Shown: positions 8,402 through 18,135, numbered from the stretch's first letter. The stretch: 64,000 nt of DNA from Nocardioides sp. dk884 (GCF_009557055.1 NZ_CP045649.1:806001-870000), one strand, 5' to 3'. Translations and numbers: made by a program. Notes: generated from the letters alone by a model not told the origin.

Positions 8402-8916
8402 GCCTCACCCCGCTGAGCACCAACCAGGACCTCGACCCCCAGCGGCTGCGTCAGGCGTTCGGGATCTTCCCCAGCGGCGTCGTGGCCGTGGCCGCCGAGG
8501 TGGACGGCCGGCTCGTCGGCCTCGCCGCGAGCTCGTTCACCTCGGTGAGCCTGGAGCCGCCGCTGGTGTCGTTCTCGATCGCGAACACCTCGAAGACCTG
8601 GCCGGACCTGCGCCGCGCCGACCATCTGGGCGTGACGGTGCTCGCCGACCACCACGGGGCGGTCTGCCGCCAGCTCGCGGGACCGGTCGAGGAGCGCTTC
8701 AGCGACATCCCGGCCACCGTCACCGAGAAGGGCGCGGCCACCCTCGACGAGGGCCTGGTGCGCTACGACACCTCGATCTACCGCGAGGTCGAGGCCGGCG
8801 ACCACACGATCGTGCTGCTGCAGGTGCACGCCGTGGAGCAGCTCGGCGAGACCGGCGACGGCTCCCCGCTGGTCTTCCACCGCAGCGGGTTCGGTCGCCT
8901 CGAGGCCTCCGCCTGA
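8398..8916 (+). CDS. Flavin reductase (DIM6/NTAB family)
   Basis: A 172-residue split-barrel flavin reductase. The FMN-binding region is visible in FPSGVVAVAAEVDGRLVGLA, SSFTSVSLEPPLVSFSIANT and a C-terminal VFHRSGFGRLE. It uses NAD(P)H to make free reduced flavin for two-component monooxygenases. It is the last gene of the sulfur operon and starts with an ATGA overlap on the FMN reductase. Having two unrelated reductases in one operon fits two monooxygenases with different flavin demands (SsuD and the SfnB-like protein), although either could serve both. Confidence 0.88.
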   Translation: MSLTPLSTNQDLDPQRLRQAFGIFPSGVVAVAAEVDGRLVGLAASSFTSVSLEPPLVSFSIANTSKTWPDLRRADHLGVTVLADHHGAVCRQLAGPVEERFSDIPATVTEKGAATLDEGLVRYDTSIYREVEAGDHTIVLLQVHAVEQLGETGDGSPLVFHRSGFGRLEASA

Positions 8917-8965
8917 TCGACCCCGGCCGCGCCGGCGCGGTGGGGCCGGGGCATAGCCTGAGGCC

Positions 8966-10357
8966 GTGCCTTCCCCGACCCGAGTCGCCGTCGTCGGTGC
9001 CGGCCTGGCCGGCCTCACCGCAGCCCACGAGCTCACCGCGCGGGGGTGCGAGGTGGTGGTCCTCGAGGCCGCCGACCGCGTCGGCGGCAAGATCTGGCGC
9101 ACCGACGTCGCCGGGGTCACCGTCGACGTGGGTGCCGAGGCGATGCTGCACCGCCGCCCCGAGGGCGTCGACCTGGCCCGCTCGCTCGGCCTGGAGGTCG
9201 AGCACCCCGCCGTCGTCTCCTCGCGGATCTGGACCCGCGGCGCGCTGCGGACGCTGCCGCGCTCGCTGATGGGCGTGCCGCTCGACCTCGACCAGCTCGC
9301 CGCCTCCGGCGTGCTGAGCCCCGAGGGTCTCGAGCGGGTCCGCCGCGAGCCCATGCTGCCGCCGGAGGTCCTTGACGACGACGTCACCGTGGGCGACCTG
9401 GTCGCCCGCCGCCTCGGCGAGGAGGTCGTGGACCGGCTCGTGGAGCCGCTGCTCGGGGGCGTGTACGCCGGGCACGCGCGGCTGCTGTCCGCCCGCGCGG
9501 CGGTCCCGCAGCTCCTCGCCCTGGCCCAGCGCGGCTCGCTGGTCGAGCTCGGCGCCGCCCTGCCCAGCAGCGGGGACGGTCCGGTCTTCGCCGGGCTGCC
9601 CGGCGGCATGGGCCGGCTGCCGGAGACACTCGCCGCGTCGCTCGACGTACGGCTGTCCACGACGGTGCGGGCACTGGAGCGCACCGGGACCGGCCTGCGG
9701 CTGGTGACCGGGCCGACGACGGCCCCGGTGGCGCTCGACGTCGACGCGGTCGTGCTCGCGACGCCCGCCGCACCCACCGCACGGCTGCTCGCCGACCTGG
9801 CGCCGGCGGCGGCCGCCGACCTCGCCGGCATCGAGTACGCCTCGATGGCGGTGGTCAGCCTGGCCTTCCGCGCCGCCGACGCCGCGGCGCTCGAGGCGGC
9901 CGGGTCCTCGGGCTTCCTGGTGCCGCCGGTGGACGGGCGGCGGATCAAGGCGGCCACGTTCTCCTTCGCCAAGTGGGGCTGGGTGCGCCGCGCCGGCGCG
10001 GCGGCCGAGGAGCCGTTGGTGCACCTGCGCACCTCGCTGGGCCGGCACCGCGAGGAGGCCGCCCTGCAGGCGAGCGACGAGGAGCTGGTGGCCTGGTCGC
10101 TGGCCGACCTGGCCGAGGCGACCGGCTTCACCGCGACGCCGGTCGATGTGCACGTGCAGCGCTGGGGCGGTGGCCTGCCGCAGTACGCCCTGGGCCACCT
10201 CGAGCGGGTCGCCCGGATCCGCGCCGAGGTCGAGCAGGTGCCCGGCCTCGCGGTCTGCGGGGCGGCGTACGACGGGGTCGGCATCCCGGCGGTGGTGGCC
10301 TCGGCGCGCACTGCGGTCGCGCGGCTGGTCCCGCCCGAGGTGTCGGCCGCGGGCTGA
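8966..10357 (+). CDS. cgoX: Coproporphyrinogen III oxidase (HemG/HemY type)
   Basis: A 463-residue FAD enzyme of the protoporphyrinogen oxidase HemG/HemY family. The dinucleotide-binding motif is at the N-terminus ([19 protein letters not shown], then [14 protein letters not shown]), and the C-terminus has the FAD-contacting [20 protein letters not shown]. In Actinobacteria this family oxidises coproporphyrinogen III to coproporphyrin III in the coproporphyrin-dependent haem pathway, and the next gene, chdC, completes that route. The start is GTG, with a TAGCCT -10 hexamer six bases before it, implying a leaderless mRNA. The enzyme is probably membrane-associated, although no transmembrane segment is seen. 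Confidence 0.92.
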   Translation: MPSPTRVAVVGAGLAGLTAAHELTARGCEVVVLEAADRVGGKIWRTDVAGVTVDVGAEAMLHRRPEGVDLARSLGLEVEHPAVVSSRIWTRGALRTLPRSLMGVPLDLDQLAASGVLSPEGLERVRREPMLPPEVLDDDVTVGDLVARRLGEEVVDRLVEPLLGGVYAGHARLLSARAAVPQLLALAQRGSLVELGAALPSSGDGPVFAGLPGGMGRLPETLAASLDVRLSTTVRALERTGTGLRLVTGPTTAPVALDVDAVVLATPAAPTARLLADLAPAAAADLAGIEYASMAVVSLAFRAADAAALEAAGSSGFLVPPVDGRRIKAATFSFAKWGWVRRAGAAAEEPLVHLRTSLGRHREEAALQASDEELVAWSLADLAEATGFTATPVDVHVQRWGGGLPQYALGHLERVARIRAEVEQVPGLAVCGAAYDGVGIPAVVASARTAVARLVPPEVSAAG

Positions 10358-10403
10358 CCGGGGCCGGGCGCTCGGCGCTGGGCCGGTTGGTGACAATGGG
10401 GGC

Positions 10404-11114
10404 ATGAGCGAGACCAAGTCCAACGCCGCCCGCGTCCGCGAGATCAACGATTCCATCCGCTACACGATGTGGTCGGTGTTCCGGCTGCGCGACGTGCTCG
10501 GTGACGACGCCGACCGCGCGGGGGAGGCCGCCGAGCTCGAGAAGCTCTTCGCCGACCTCGCCGAGGCCGACGTCGTGGTGCGCGGCACCTACGACGTGTC
10601 GGGCCTGCGCGCCGACGCCGACGTCATGGTGTGGACCCACGCGACCACGTCGGAGGAGCTGCAGGCGGCGTACCACCGCTTCCGCCGCACCCGCTTCGGG
10701 CGCCGCCTCGACCCGGTGTGGTCGCAGATGGCGCTGCACCGCCCGGCGGAGTTCAACAAGAGCCACGTCCCGGCGTTCCTCAACAACGAGGAGCCCAAGG
10801 CGCACGTGTGCGTCTACCCGTTCGTGCGCTCCTACGAGTGGTACCTGCTGCCCGACGAGGAGCGCCGCCGCATGCTCGCCGAGCACGGCAAGATGGCCCG
10901 CGACTACGCCGACGTGCGCGCCAACACCGTCGCGTCGTTCGCGCTCGGTGACTATGAGTGGATGCTCGCCTTCGAGGCCGACGAGCTCTACCGGATCGTG
11001 GACCTGATGCGTCACCTGCGCGGCTCCGACGCCCGCCGCCACGTGCGCGAGGAGGTGCCGTTCTACACCGGCTCCCTGGCGCCGGTCGGCGACCTGGTCG
11101 CGCGCCTGCCCTGA
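10404..11114 (+). CDS. chdC: Coproheme decarboxylase (HemQ)
   Basis: A 236-residue chlorite-dismutase-fold protein that converts coproheme to haem b with peroxide, the last step of the coproporphyrin-dependent pathway. Family motifs are [12 protein letters not shown] near the start, [12 protein letters not shown] (with the probable redox tyrosine) and [19 protein letters not shown] (with the probable proximal haem histidine). The usual chlorite-dismutase distal arginine region differs, as in HemQ. It follows cgoX by 46 bases in the same direction. The start follows a GACAAT hexamer by seven bases, so initiation may be leaderless. Confidence 0.93.
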   Translation: MSETKSNAARVREINDSIRYTMWSVFRLRDVLGDDADRAGEAAELEKLFADLAEADVVVRGTYDVSGLRADADVMVWTHATTSEELQAAYHRFRRTRFGRRLDPVWSQMALHRPAEFNKSHVPAFLNNEEPKAHVCVYPFVRSYEWYLLPDEERRRMLAEHGKMARDYADVRANTVASFALGDYEWMLAFEADELYRIVDLMRHLRGSDARRHVREEVPFYTGSLAPVGDLVARLP

Positions 11115-11124
11115 CGGGTCGGCG

Positions 11125-12505
11125 TCACAGCCGCTCGCCAGCCGCCACCGGGTGGTTGGCCAGCAGCCGTCGCTGCGGGTCGAACCGGTCGCGCAGCCCG
11201 GTGAGCCGCTCCCGGGCGGCGGCGTCGTACATCGTGGTGGGGTCCGTGCGGGCCTCGGTGAACGTCGGGATCCGGGTGGGCAGCGTCCACGGCGCCATCG
11301 CGCGTACGACGTCCGCCGCGGCGGCCCGGCCGGCGTGCGGCGGCCCCGGCGTCGGGCGCCATCGCGATGCAGATCAGCGCGTAGTCGCCGGGCACCGCCG
11401 ACAGCGCACCGCCGGCGGCGTCCGGGCGGGCGAGGGCGCCGCCGAGGTGGCGCAGCTCGGCGATGGTGACCCCGGAGCTCGTGCCGGGACCGAGGACGCC
11501 GAGGAACGCCGCGACCGCGTCGTCCTCCAGCGGCCCCAGCACCGCGTGGTCGCCGACGCCGGGCGTCGGCTCGGGCGGGTCCATGTGGACGTCGAGCACA
11601 CCCAGCGCCGGGATCCGGGCGAAGGTGTCGAGCTCGGGGCCGAGCGCGCGCAGCGGGGCCAGCAGCCCGGCGGCCCGGTCGTCGTCCTCCAGCGCGACGC
11701 CGTCGACGACCACCAGGTCGCGCCCGCGCAGGAAGGGCGGGAGCTCGGGCAGCGGCGGGAAGCTCATGATGCGCAACGCGCTCGTCACGGACTCGGGGAG
11801 ATCGCGGGTCCAGCTCGCCCAGGCGGCCACGACGGCCGGCGCGTGCTCGCGGTCCCACAGCATCATCCCGGCGTGCGCGTCGGGCTGGGCGATCAGGTCG
11901 ATCTCGACCGCAACCACGACGCCCAGGTTGGCGCCGGCGCCGCGCAGCGCCCAGAACAGGTCGGCGTGCTCCGTGGCGTCGGCGTGCAGCAGGGCGCCGT
12001 CGGCGGTGACGACGTCGAGGCCGCGCACCGAGTTGGTGGCGAGCCCGTGGGCGCGGCCGTAGCAGGAGATCCCGCCGCCGAGCAGGTAGCCGATCGCGGC
12101 GACGCTCGGGGCGCTGCCGTGCAGGGCGGTCAGCCCGTGCGGCGAGGACGCCGCCACGACCTGGCCCCAGGTCGTGGCCCCGGCGATGCGGGCCGTGCAG
12201 GCGTCGGGGTCGACGCTCACGTCGCTGAGTCCGGAGAGCCGCAGGACCACCACGTCGTCCAGTCCGTCCGCGGCCAGTGCGGCGGCACCGTGACCGGCGT
12301 TCTGCGGCGCAATCCGGAGGCCGGCGGCCGTGGCCGCCGCGACCAGGGCCTGCACCTCCCGCGTCGTGGACGGTACGGCGACCGCGGCGGGTCGCTGGTC
12401 GACGCTGAGGTTCCAGGGGCGCCGGGCATCGTCGTACCCGGGATCGTCGGGGAGGTGGATCTCGCAGAGGCCGCGCAGCGCGGCGGCGGTGTTGGATGTG
12501 GTCAT
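11125..12505 (-). pseudogene. FAD-linked (berberine-bridge-like) oxidase with a frameshift
   Basis: The N-terminal 360 residues form a normal FAD_binding_4 (PCMH) protein: NAGHGAAAL holds the histidine for covalent FAD attachment, and GYLLGGGISCYGRAHGLATN is the second flavin motif. The site that carries the second covalent cysteine in berberine-bridge enzymes appears to be Ser/Ala. Near 11335-11350, in a C/G-rich run, the frame breaks. The conserved C-terminus (a MAPWTLPTRIPTFTEA stretch, then RDRFDPQRRLLANHPVA) continues one frame over to a stop at 11125-11127. A single extra base would explain it. Either the gene is newly inactivated or the run is a sequencing error. The frame left open runs past this stop into the end of chdC at 11063. 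Confidence 0.75.
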
Positions 12506-12618
12506 GGCGCCGGTCCTTCGGGCTCGTCCGTCCCTCCAGCGTGACCACCCGAGCGCCGGCCCGCGACCCCATTTCTGCCGATCCGCGCCGCGATCCGGCC
12601 GGGTTCACCCGTGCTGTG

Positions 12619-12654
12619 GTCGCTTCACCCGTCGCACACCGCGGGTGAAGCGAC
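12619..12654 (-). terminator. Strong hairpin after msrB
   Basis: Perfect 13-bp arms, GTCGCTTCACCCG and CGGGTGAAGCGAC, around a 10-base loop, 13 bases beyond the msrB stop. There is no T-run, as is usual in high-GC Actinobacteria. It would separate msrB from the oxidase gene transcribed downstream on the same strand. Confidence 0.7.
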
Positions 12655-12666
12655 GACAACCCCGCG

Positions 12667-13092
12667 TTACAGCTGCTCGCCGGCTCCCTCGGCAGGTGCG
12701 GCCGGCTCCAGGGTCAGGCTCAGGCTGTTGATGCAGTAGCGGTCGCCCGTGGGGGTGCCATAGCCGTCGGGGAAGACGTGGCCGAGGTGGGAGCCGCAGG
12801 AGGCGCAGCGCACCTCGACGCGCTTCATGCCGTGGGAGGTGTCCTCGATGTACTCGATGGTGTCGGTGACCGGCTGGTAGAACGACGGCCAGCCGCAGCC
12901 GGAGTGGAACTTGGTGTCCGACTCGAACAGCTTGGCCTGGCAGGCCCGGCAGCGGTAGATGCCGGTCGTCTCGGTGTCGTTGTACTCGCCGGTGAAGGCC
13001 CGCTCGGTGCCCGCCTGACGCAGCACGGCGTACTCCTCGGGGGAGAGCAGCTCGCGCCACTCCTCGTCGGTCTTCTCCACGTCGTAGCCCAT
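12667..13092 (-). CDS. msrB: Peptide-methionine (R)-S-oxide reductase
   Basis: A 141-residue MsrB that reduces R-methionine sulfoxide in proteins, probably with thioredoxin. The start [20 protein letters not shown] is typical. Two zinc-binding CxxC pairs are present (CRACQAKLF and [12 protein letters not shown]), and the catalytic cysteine lies in RYCINSLSL, matching RxCxNSx[15 protein letters not shown] is the substrate-site strand. A second ATG three codons upstream (13101) is possible; the chosen one matches the family start. It is divergent from the DinB-fold gene, with only 45 bases between the two starts, and ends at the hairpin at 12619. Confidence 0.93.
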   Translation of the reverse strand: MGYDVEKTDEEWRELLSPEEYAVLRQAGTERAFTGEYNDTETTGIYRCRACQAKLFESDTKFHSGCGWPSFYQPVTDTIEYIEDTSHGMKRVEVRCASCGSHLGHVFPDGYGTPTGDRYCINSLSLTLEPAAPAEGAGEQL

Positions 13093-13137
13093 GCTTCGCA
13101 TCGTACGGGGGCTCCCGAGCCGCGCTAGCCTGCCGGC

Positions 13138-13665
13138 ATGGTGACGCGCGAGGAGCCGGGCCCCGGGCTGGGCGAGGAGGCCGCGCACCACGCGGCGTAC
13201 CTGCGCTTCCTGCGCGCCACGGTGCTCGAGCGCTGTGGGTCGCTGCCGGTCGCCGAGCAGCGCCGGCCCCACGTCCCCTCGGGATGGACGCCGCTGGAGC
13301 TGCTCGACCACGTCGCCCACGTGGAGCGGCGCTGGATCGTGTGGGGCTTCCTCGCCGAGCCGGTGTCCGACCCCTGGGGCGACTGGTGGCGCGGCGACAC
13401 CGCGACCCGCTGGCACGTGGCCGAGGACCGCACGCTCGAGGACGTGGCCGCCGACCTGCGAGCCACCGTCGCGCGCACCGAGGAGGTGCTGGCCACGACC
13501 CCGCTGGACACCCGCGCCCGCACCGGGGGCCGGTTCGGGCCCGCGACCGGGGAGGAGCCTCCGGACCTGCGCTGGATCTGCTTCCACCTGCTCCAGGAGT
13601 ACGCCCGCCATGCGGGCCACCTCGACCTCGCGGTCGAGGTGGCGGGCGGACCCACCGGCGAGTGA
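13138..13665 (+). CDS. DinB-fold (DUF664-type) putative metal-dependent thiol S-transferase
   Basis: A 175-residue four-helix-bundle protein of the DinB/DUF664 superfamily. The three-histidine metal site is recognisable: [17 protein letters not shown] supplies the first, and [16 protein letters not shown] supplies the other two. Relatives use mycothiol or bacillithiol in Actinobacteria and Firmicutes for detoxification. The substrate here is unknown. The ATG is preceded six bases upstream by a TAGCCT hexamer, so the message is probably leaderless. It is convergent with the Eis-like gene, with eight bases between them. Confidence 0.85.
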   Translation: MVTREEPGPGLGEEAAHHAAYLRFLRATVLERCGSLPVAEQRRPHVPSGWTPLELLDHVAHVERRWIVWGFLAEPVSDPWGDWWRGDTATRWHVAEDRTLEDVAADLRATVARTEEVLATTPLDTRARTGGRFGPATGEEPPDLRWICFHLLQEYARHAGHLDLAVEVAGGPTGE

Positions 13666-13672
13666 GGCGCGC

Positions 13673-14959
13673 TCAGAAGGCAGTCGAGCAGTACGGCGCG
13701 GGGCCGCCGTCGGCGAGGGCGGCCAGGGTGGCCACCGCGTCGGCCGGCCCCTCGAGGCGTCCGGCCGCGTGCAGCGTGCCCACCGACACCCCGCCGAGGT
13801 AGAGCGAGCCGAGGGCGGCGGCGTCCAGACGCACCGCCGGGGCGGTGCCGTCGGGGTCGGCCGTCACCTGCGCGTGCCCGTCGCGGGCGCGCACCCGCCA
13901 GCGCCCGGCCGCGTGGCCGAGCGCGTCGTCGACCTCGAGCACGACCTCGCCCTCGGCCCACCACGGGCGAGCCGCGAGCGCGACGGGGACGTCGAGCACC
14001 CGCACCCACAGCAGGTCGCTGGTGCCGGTGGCGCGCACGACGCGCGGGTCCACCAGTGCCCAGGGCAGCGGGTCGTCGACGGCCGTGCGGTGGCGCACCT
14101 GGTCGGCCAGGTCGACGTCGGCGAGGTAGCGCCACAGCCCCAGGTGGGCGGCGGGGTCGAGGGCCACGAGGTCGCTCACCTGCAGCGTCGGGCGGCCCGC
14201 CACCTCGCCGACCGGGCCGTAGCAGACGTAGCCGTCCGGGGTGCCGGACGCGTCGAGGTGGATCGCGGTCCACATCTTGTGGTCCGGGCCGCGCTCCTCC
14301 CAGTCGTAGCGCGCGGTGAGCATCGCCTCGTAGTTCTCCGGGCGACCGCACGCGCCGCGCACCTGTGCGAGGTGCCGGTCATAGACGGCCCTGATCACCG
14401 GCCACGCCTCGCCCGGCTCCACGAGCTCGACCGAGCCCGGGCCCACCGGCTTGCGCAGCGCGAAGCGGGCGTCGGTGTCGACCAGGACCTGCTGGCGCCA
14501 GGTCGCGGCCCCGAAGCCGAACCGGGCGTAGATCGAGCCCTCGGTCGCGGTCAGCGCGGCGACCGGCACGCCGCGCTCCGCGGCGTCGGCGAGGTCGGCG
14601 GTCATCAGACTGCGCAGCAGGCCTCGGCGCCGATGCGTCGGGCTGACGGTGACGTCGGTGATCATCCGCAGCGGGAGGAGGTGCCCGCCGCCGACGTTCA
14701 GCTCCTTGTCAAAGCTGCAGAACGTCGCGACCGGCACGGTGGCGGAGCCGACCGTCGTGCGCGCCGGCCAGGCCCCGCGCAGCACGGCCCGGTCGGCGCG
14801 GGTGGCCTCCAGCCAGAGGCGGTGCCCGGTCTCGTCCATCCGCGCCTGGTGGAAGCCGCGGACGACTGCCTTGCCCCAGCCGGCGAGCAGCTCGGTGGTG
14901 CGGGGGTCCTCGGCCTGCGGATCGAGGACGGCGAAGGTCAGGTCGTCGTGGGTGCTCAC
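13673..14959 (-). CDS. Eis-like GNAT N-acetyltransferase
   Basis: A 428-residue protein with the Eis layout: two GNAT domains and a C-terminal sterol-carrier-like domain, ending in a Phe-terminated tail (CSTAF) that supplies the catalytic carboxylate in Eis. The acetyl-CoA loop is [15 protein letters not shown] (Q/RxxGxG/A type), followed by [16 protein letters not shown]. Eis enzymes acetylate amines at several positions of aminoglycosides and also protein lysines; the substrate here is unproven. The start is taken as GTG 14959 because a TACATT -10 element lies nine bases before it; a TTG at 14968 is the alternative. Confidence 0.87.
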   Translation of the reverse strand: MSTHDDLTFAVLDPQAEDPRTTELLAGWGKAVVRGFHQARMDETGHRLWLEATRADRAVLRGAWPARTTVGSATVPVATFCSFDKELNVGGGHLLPLRMITDVTVSPTHRRRGLLRSLMTADLADAAERGVPVAALTATEGSIYARFGFGAATWRQQVLVDTDARFALRKPVGPGSVELVEPGEAWPVIRAVYDRHLAQVRGACGRPENYEAMLTARYDWEERGPDHKMWTAIHLDASGTPDGYVCYGPVGEVAGRPTLQVSDLVALDPAAHLGLWRYLADVDLADQVRHRTAVDDPLPWALVDPRVVRATGTSDLLWVRVLDVPVALAARPWWAEGEVVLEVDDALGHAAGRWRVRARDGHAQVTADPDGTAPAVRLDAAALGSLYLGGVSVGTLHAAGRLEGPADAVATLAALADGGPAPYCSTAF

Positions 14960-15050
14960 GAGCCGCAAATGTACGAAAGCGCGGACCGTCGGCGCCGTCC
15001 GGGGTTTTTCCGCGCCCCGCGGACCGGGAGCGGGCAGCTAGCGTGTCGCC

Positions 15051-16136
15051 ATGGCGAAGACGACGGCGGCCGAGGTCAGCGCGGGGGAGCGGTCGGTCCG
15101 GGTCTCCTCCCCGGACCGGGTGATCTACGAGGCCACCGCCACCACGCCCGACATCACCAAGCTCATGGTCGCCGAGTACGTCGCGAGCGTCGAGGACGGC
15201 CTGATGCGCGCCCTGCGGGACCGGCCGACCGCGCTCGAGCGCTGGCCCAGCGGCGTACGCGAGGGGATGCGGCTGGCGACCGGGCCGCAGGACAAGGATG
15301 CCGAGGCGTTCTACCAGAAGCGGGTGCCCAAGGGTGCCCCCGACTACCTGCGCACCGTCGAGGTGCGCTTCCCGTCCGGTCGCGCCGCGGAGGAGATCTG
15401 CCCCCACGAGATCGCGGTCCCGGTCTGGTGCGCCCACATGGGCACGCTCACCTTCCACCCCTGGCCGGTACGCCGCGACGACGTCGACCACCCCGACGAG
15501 CTGCGCATCGACCTCGACCCGCAGCCGGGCACCTCGTTCACCGACGCCGTACGCGTCGCGGGACAGGCGCGGGTGCTGCTCGAGGAGCTCGGGATGCGCG
15601 GGTTCGCCAAGACCTCCGGCAACCGCGGCGTGCACGTCTTCGTCCGCATCGAGCCGCGCTGGGAGTTCGTCGACGTGCGCCACGCCGCGATCGCGTTCGG
15701 CCGCGAGCTGGAGAGGCGCGACCCCGGCGTGACCACCGCGTGGTGGAAGGAGGAGCGCGGCGAGCGGATCTTCGTGGACTACAACCAGAACAACCGCGAC
15801 CGCACCATGGCCTCGGCGTACTCGCTGCGTCCGCTGCCCGGCGCCCCGGTCTCCACCCCGCTGGCGTGGGAGGAGCTCGCCGAGCTCACCGACCCCCGCG
15901 GGCTCAACCTGCTGACGGTGCCGCAGCGACTGGCCGAGCACGGCGACCCGTGGGCCGGCATCGACGAGGTGCACCACGACCTCACGCCGCTGCTCGCGCT
16001 GTGGGAGGAGCAGGGCGCCGTCGAGCTGCCCTATCCGCCGGACTACCCGAAGATGCCGGGCGAGCCGCCGCGGGTGCAGCCGAGCAAGAAGGTCGCGGAG
16101 CACTGGACCGAGGACGGGCAGCGGCGCGACGGCTGA
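15051..16136 (+). CDS. LigD-type DNA primase-polymerase, stand-alone
   Basis: A 361-residue archaeo-eukaryotic primase-like polymerase equal to the polymerase domain of LigD, the end-processing enzyme of bacterial non-homologous end joining. The two catalytic aspartates lie in ELRIDLDPQPG, the nucleotide-binding SGNRGVHVFVRI motif follows, and FVDYNQNNRDRTMASAYSLR is the third signature. No ligase or phosphoesterase domain is attached. An ATP-dependent ligase lies 1 kb away on the other strand, so the LigD functions appear split here. A TAGCGT hexamer sits six bases before the ATG (leaderless). No Ku gene is in the window. Confidence 0.9.
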   Translation: MAKTTAAEVSAGERSVRVSSPDRVIYEATATTPDITKLMVAEYVASVEDGLMRALRDRPTALERWPSGVREGMRLATGPQDKDAEAFYQKRVPKGAPDYLRTVEVRFPSGRAAEEICPHEIAVPVWCAHMGTLTFHPWPVRRDDVDHPDELRIDLDPQPGTSFTDAVRVAGQARVLLEELGMRGFAKTSGNRGVHVFVRIEPRWEFVDVRHAAIAFGRELERRDPGVTTAWWKEERGERIFVDYNQNNRDRTMASAYSLRPLPGAPVSTPLAWEELAELTDPRGLNLLTVPQRLAEHGDPWAGIDEVHHDLTPLLALWEEQGAVELPYPPDYPKMPGEPPRVQPSKKVAEHWTEDGQRRDG

Positions 16137-16148
16137 GCCGCTCGGCGC

Positions 16149-16210
16149 GCCATTGGCGCCGACTCGGTGCGCCATGAGGGCCGACTCGCGCCGCCATTGG
16201 CGCCGACTCG
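16149..16210 (+). repeat. Three 22-bp tandem repeats
   Basis: Three units begin at 16149, 16171 and 16193 with an exact 22-base period. The 18-base core is GCCATTGGCGCCGACTCG in units 1 and 3; unit 2 reads GCCATGAGGGCCGACTCG. The repeats start 12 bases after the polymerase stop, in the 272-base gap before the convergent gene at 16409. The rest of this gap holds a 7-bp GGCCCGC/GCGGGCC stem (16223-16261) and the hairpin at 16311. Function unknown. Confidence 0.8.
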
Positions 16211-16310
16211 GGGAACAGGAAAGGCCCGCCCGCGCCTCCCCCCAGACGCGCGGTGCGGGCCGTTCCGTCGTTCGTGGACTGGCGGGCTCCCCCCAGGGGC
16301 CGCCGGTCCG

Positions 16311-16337
16311 GCAGACCTCACGAGGTGATGTCTGCCT
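16311..16337. terminator. Hairpin between convergent genes, probable bidirectional terminator
   Basis: Arms GGCAGAC and GTCTGCC enclose an inner TCAC/GTGA stem, giving an 11-bp stem with one mismatch and a 3-base loop. It lies between the polymerase gene on the plus strand and the gene ending at 16409 on the minus strand, where a bidirectional terminator is expected. It has no T-run. Confidence 0.6.
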
Positions 16338-16408
16338 GTGACCGAAACACTAGGGAGGCGAGGTCCACAGAAGATCCACAGAGCACCCAGCGTCGGGTAA
16401 CAGCCGGC

Positions 16409-17011
16409 TCACACGCCGGTGACGCCCTCACCGCCGCCGGCCTGCTCGTCGAAGGTCTCGCGCTCGAGCAGGTGCAGGACAGGTACGCCGAGGCGGCGCC
16501 GGGCCCGCGAGGACCAGTCGACGTGGAAGAACTCCGCGACGAGGTGCGGGCGGGTCAAGATGATCGCCTCGGCGGCGCCGACGGCCTCGACCTTGGCCGC
16601 GAGCGCGTCGACGGGCGGCGCGGCGGTCACCTCGCCGGAGGCCTGGGCGCCGGTGGCGCGCAGGGCGGTGAGCGTGCGCTGGAGGTCCTCGCTGGCGCGG
16701 TCACGGCAGTCCTCGCGGACCGCGTCGAGGTCGATGTCCTCCATCGCCATGGCCGGCGAGGCCATCATGTCGCCGGCGCCGAGGGTGCCGAGCGAGGTCT
16801 CGATGCGCGACGCGGCGTCCTCCAGCGGCAACAGCACGTGGTAGACGACCTGGTCGGCGATGGTGTCGTGCAGCGAGTGCACCTGTGCGGCGTCGCTCGC
16901 GGACAGGGCCTGCTCGACGAGGAGCACGACGTCATAGGTGCCGATGCCGTCGTCGATCCTGTCGTTGGGCTGCTTGCCGGCAGGGGACGGGGACGGGCTC
17001 TGCTCGTTCAT
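16409..17011 (-). CDS. Conserved protein of unknown function, coupled to the DNA ligase
   Basis: A 200-residue soluble protein. After a Ser/Pro-rich start it reads YDVVLLVEQALSASDAAQVH and ends in a DWSSRARRRLGVPVLHLLER segment. Alternating beta strands and helices with EAIILTRPHLVAEFFHVDW suggest a universal-stress-protein-like or other alpha/beta nucleotide-binding fold; I do not recognise a named family. Its ATG overlaps the ligase stop as TGATG, so it is cotranslated with the ligase. That link hints at DNA end joining or stress survival, but this is inference from position only. Confidence 0.7.
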   Translation of the reverse strand: MNEQSPSPSPAGKQPNDRIDDGIGTYDVVLLVEQALSASDAAQVHSLHDTIADQVVYHVLLPLEDAASRIETSLGTLGAGDMMASPAMAMEDIDLDAVREDCRDRASEDLQRTLTALRATGAQASGEVTAAPPVDALAAKVEAVGAAEAIILTRPHLVAEFFHVDWSSRARRRLGVPVLHLLERETFDEQAGGGEGVTGV

Positions 17012-18135
17012 CAGGTGCCTTCCGGGGTGCTGGTCAGGATGGTGGCGAGGTCGTAGCCGGCGGGTTCCTCGAGCTGGTCGTATCCGCACGAGGCCGGGTC
17101 CCGGTCGGGCCGCCACCGCTTGAACTGGGCGGTGTGGCGAAGTCGCGATCCCTCCATGTGGTCGTACTTCACCTCCAGGACTCGCGTGGGCCGCAGCGGG
17201 ACGAAGCTGAGGTCCTTGCCGGCGCTCCACCTGCTCTGCGTCCCCGGTACCCGATCGGGGTTCGCAGTCAGCGCCTGCGCCCAGTGGCCCCACGGATGCT
17301 CCTCCAGCGCGACGACGAGCGGTGCCAGCTCCTCGATCAGCTCGGCACGCCGGGCGGCGGTGAAGCTGGCGCTCACCCCGATGTGCTGGAGGTGGCCGTC
17401 GGCGTCGTACAGCCCGAGCAGCAGGCTGCCGAGCAGCGGCCGCTCGGGCGTGGAGGTCTTGTGCTCGCGGTAGCCGGCGACCACCACGTCGGCGGTGCGC
17501 TCGTGCTTGACCTTGAGCATCGTGCGCACGTTCGGCCGGTACGGCGCGTCGAGCGGCTTGGCGACCACCCCGTCGAGCCCGGCGCCCTCGAACTCGGTGA
17601 ACCAGCGCTGCGCCTCGGCCGCGTCGGTCGTGGTGCGGGTGAGGAAGCAGGGCCCGTGCTGCCCGGCCAGGTGGGCCAGCGCGTCCTCGAGCGCGGCGCG
17701 CCGCTCGGCGAAGGGGCGCGCCATCAGCGACTCCTCGCCCAGCGCGAGCAGGTCGAAGGCCACGAACCCCGCCGGCGTCTCCTCGGCCAGCAACGCGACC
17801 CGTGAGGCGGCGGGGTGGATGCGCTCCTGGAGCGACTCGAAGGCCAGCCGGCGCCCGCCGCCCTCGGCCGGGAGGGCCACGAAGATCTCGCCGTCGACGA
17901 CGCAGCGCTCGGGCAGCTGCTCCTTCACCGCCGCCACGATCTCGGGGAAGTAGCGGGTCAGCGGCTTGGTGTTGCGCGAGGCCAGCTCCACCTCGTCGCC
18001 GTCGCGGAAGACCAGGCAGCGGAAGCCGTCCCACTTCGGCTCGAAGAGCAGGCCGCCGTGGGTATTGGGGGCGGGCAGCCCGGACACGGACTTGGCGAGC
18101 ATCGGCTGGACGGGCGGCAACACGGGCAGGTCCAC
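17011..18135 (-). CDS. ligC: ATP-dependent DNA ligase, LigC type
   Basis: A 374-residue two-domain ligase (adenylation plus OB fold) without accessory domains, the size of LigC. The nucleotidyl-transfer motif I is FEPKWDGFR, whose lysine becomes adenylated. VVDGEIFVAL is motif III, GFVAFDLLAL motif IIIa, GLDGVVAKPLDAPY motif IV and MLKVKHERTADVVVAGY motif V. It seals nicks or double-strand ends, and in mycobacteria LigC backs up LigD. It starts with GTG; a TACGCT hexamer eight bases upstream suggests leaderless transcription. It is the first gene of a unit with the unknown gene at 16409. Confidence 0.9.
   Translation of the reverse strand: MDLPVLPPVQPMLAKSVSGLPAPNTHGGLLFEPKWDGFRCLVFRDGDEVELASRNTKPLTRYFPEIVAAVKEQLPERCVVDGEIFVALPAEGGGRRLAFESLQERIHPAASRVALLAEETPAGFVAFDLLALGEESLMARPFAERRAALEDALAHLAGQHGPCFLTRTTTDAAEAQRWFTEFEGAGLDGVVAKPLDAPYRPNVRTMLKVKHERTADVVVAGYREHKTSTPERPLLGSLLLGLYDADGHLQHIGVSASFTAARRAELIEELAPLVVALEEHPWGHWAQALTANPDRVPGTQSRWSAGKDLSFVPLRPTRVLEVKYDHMEGSRLRHTAQFKRWRPDRDPASCGYDQLEEPAGYDLATILTSTPEGT

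Noticed and set aside
16141..16341. A CRISPR array in the 22-bp repeats, or a small gene here
   Set aside because: Only three units without spacers of constant length, and the 62-codon frame has no conserved start or composition.
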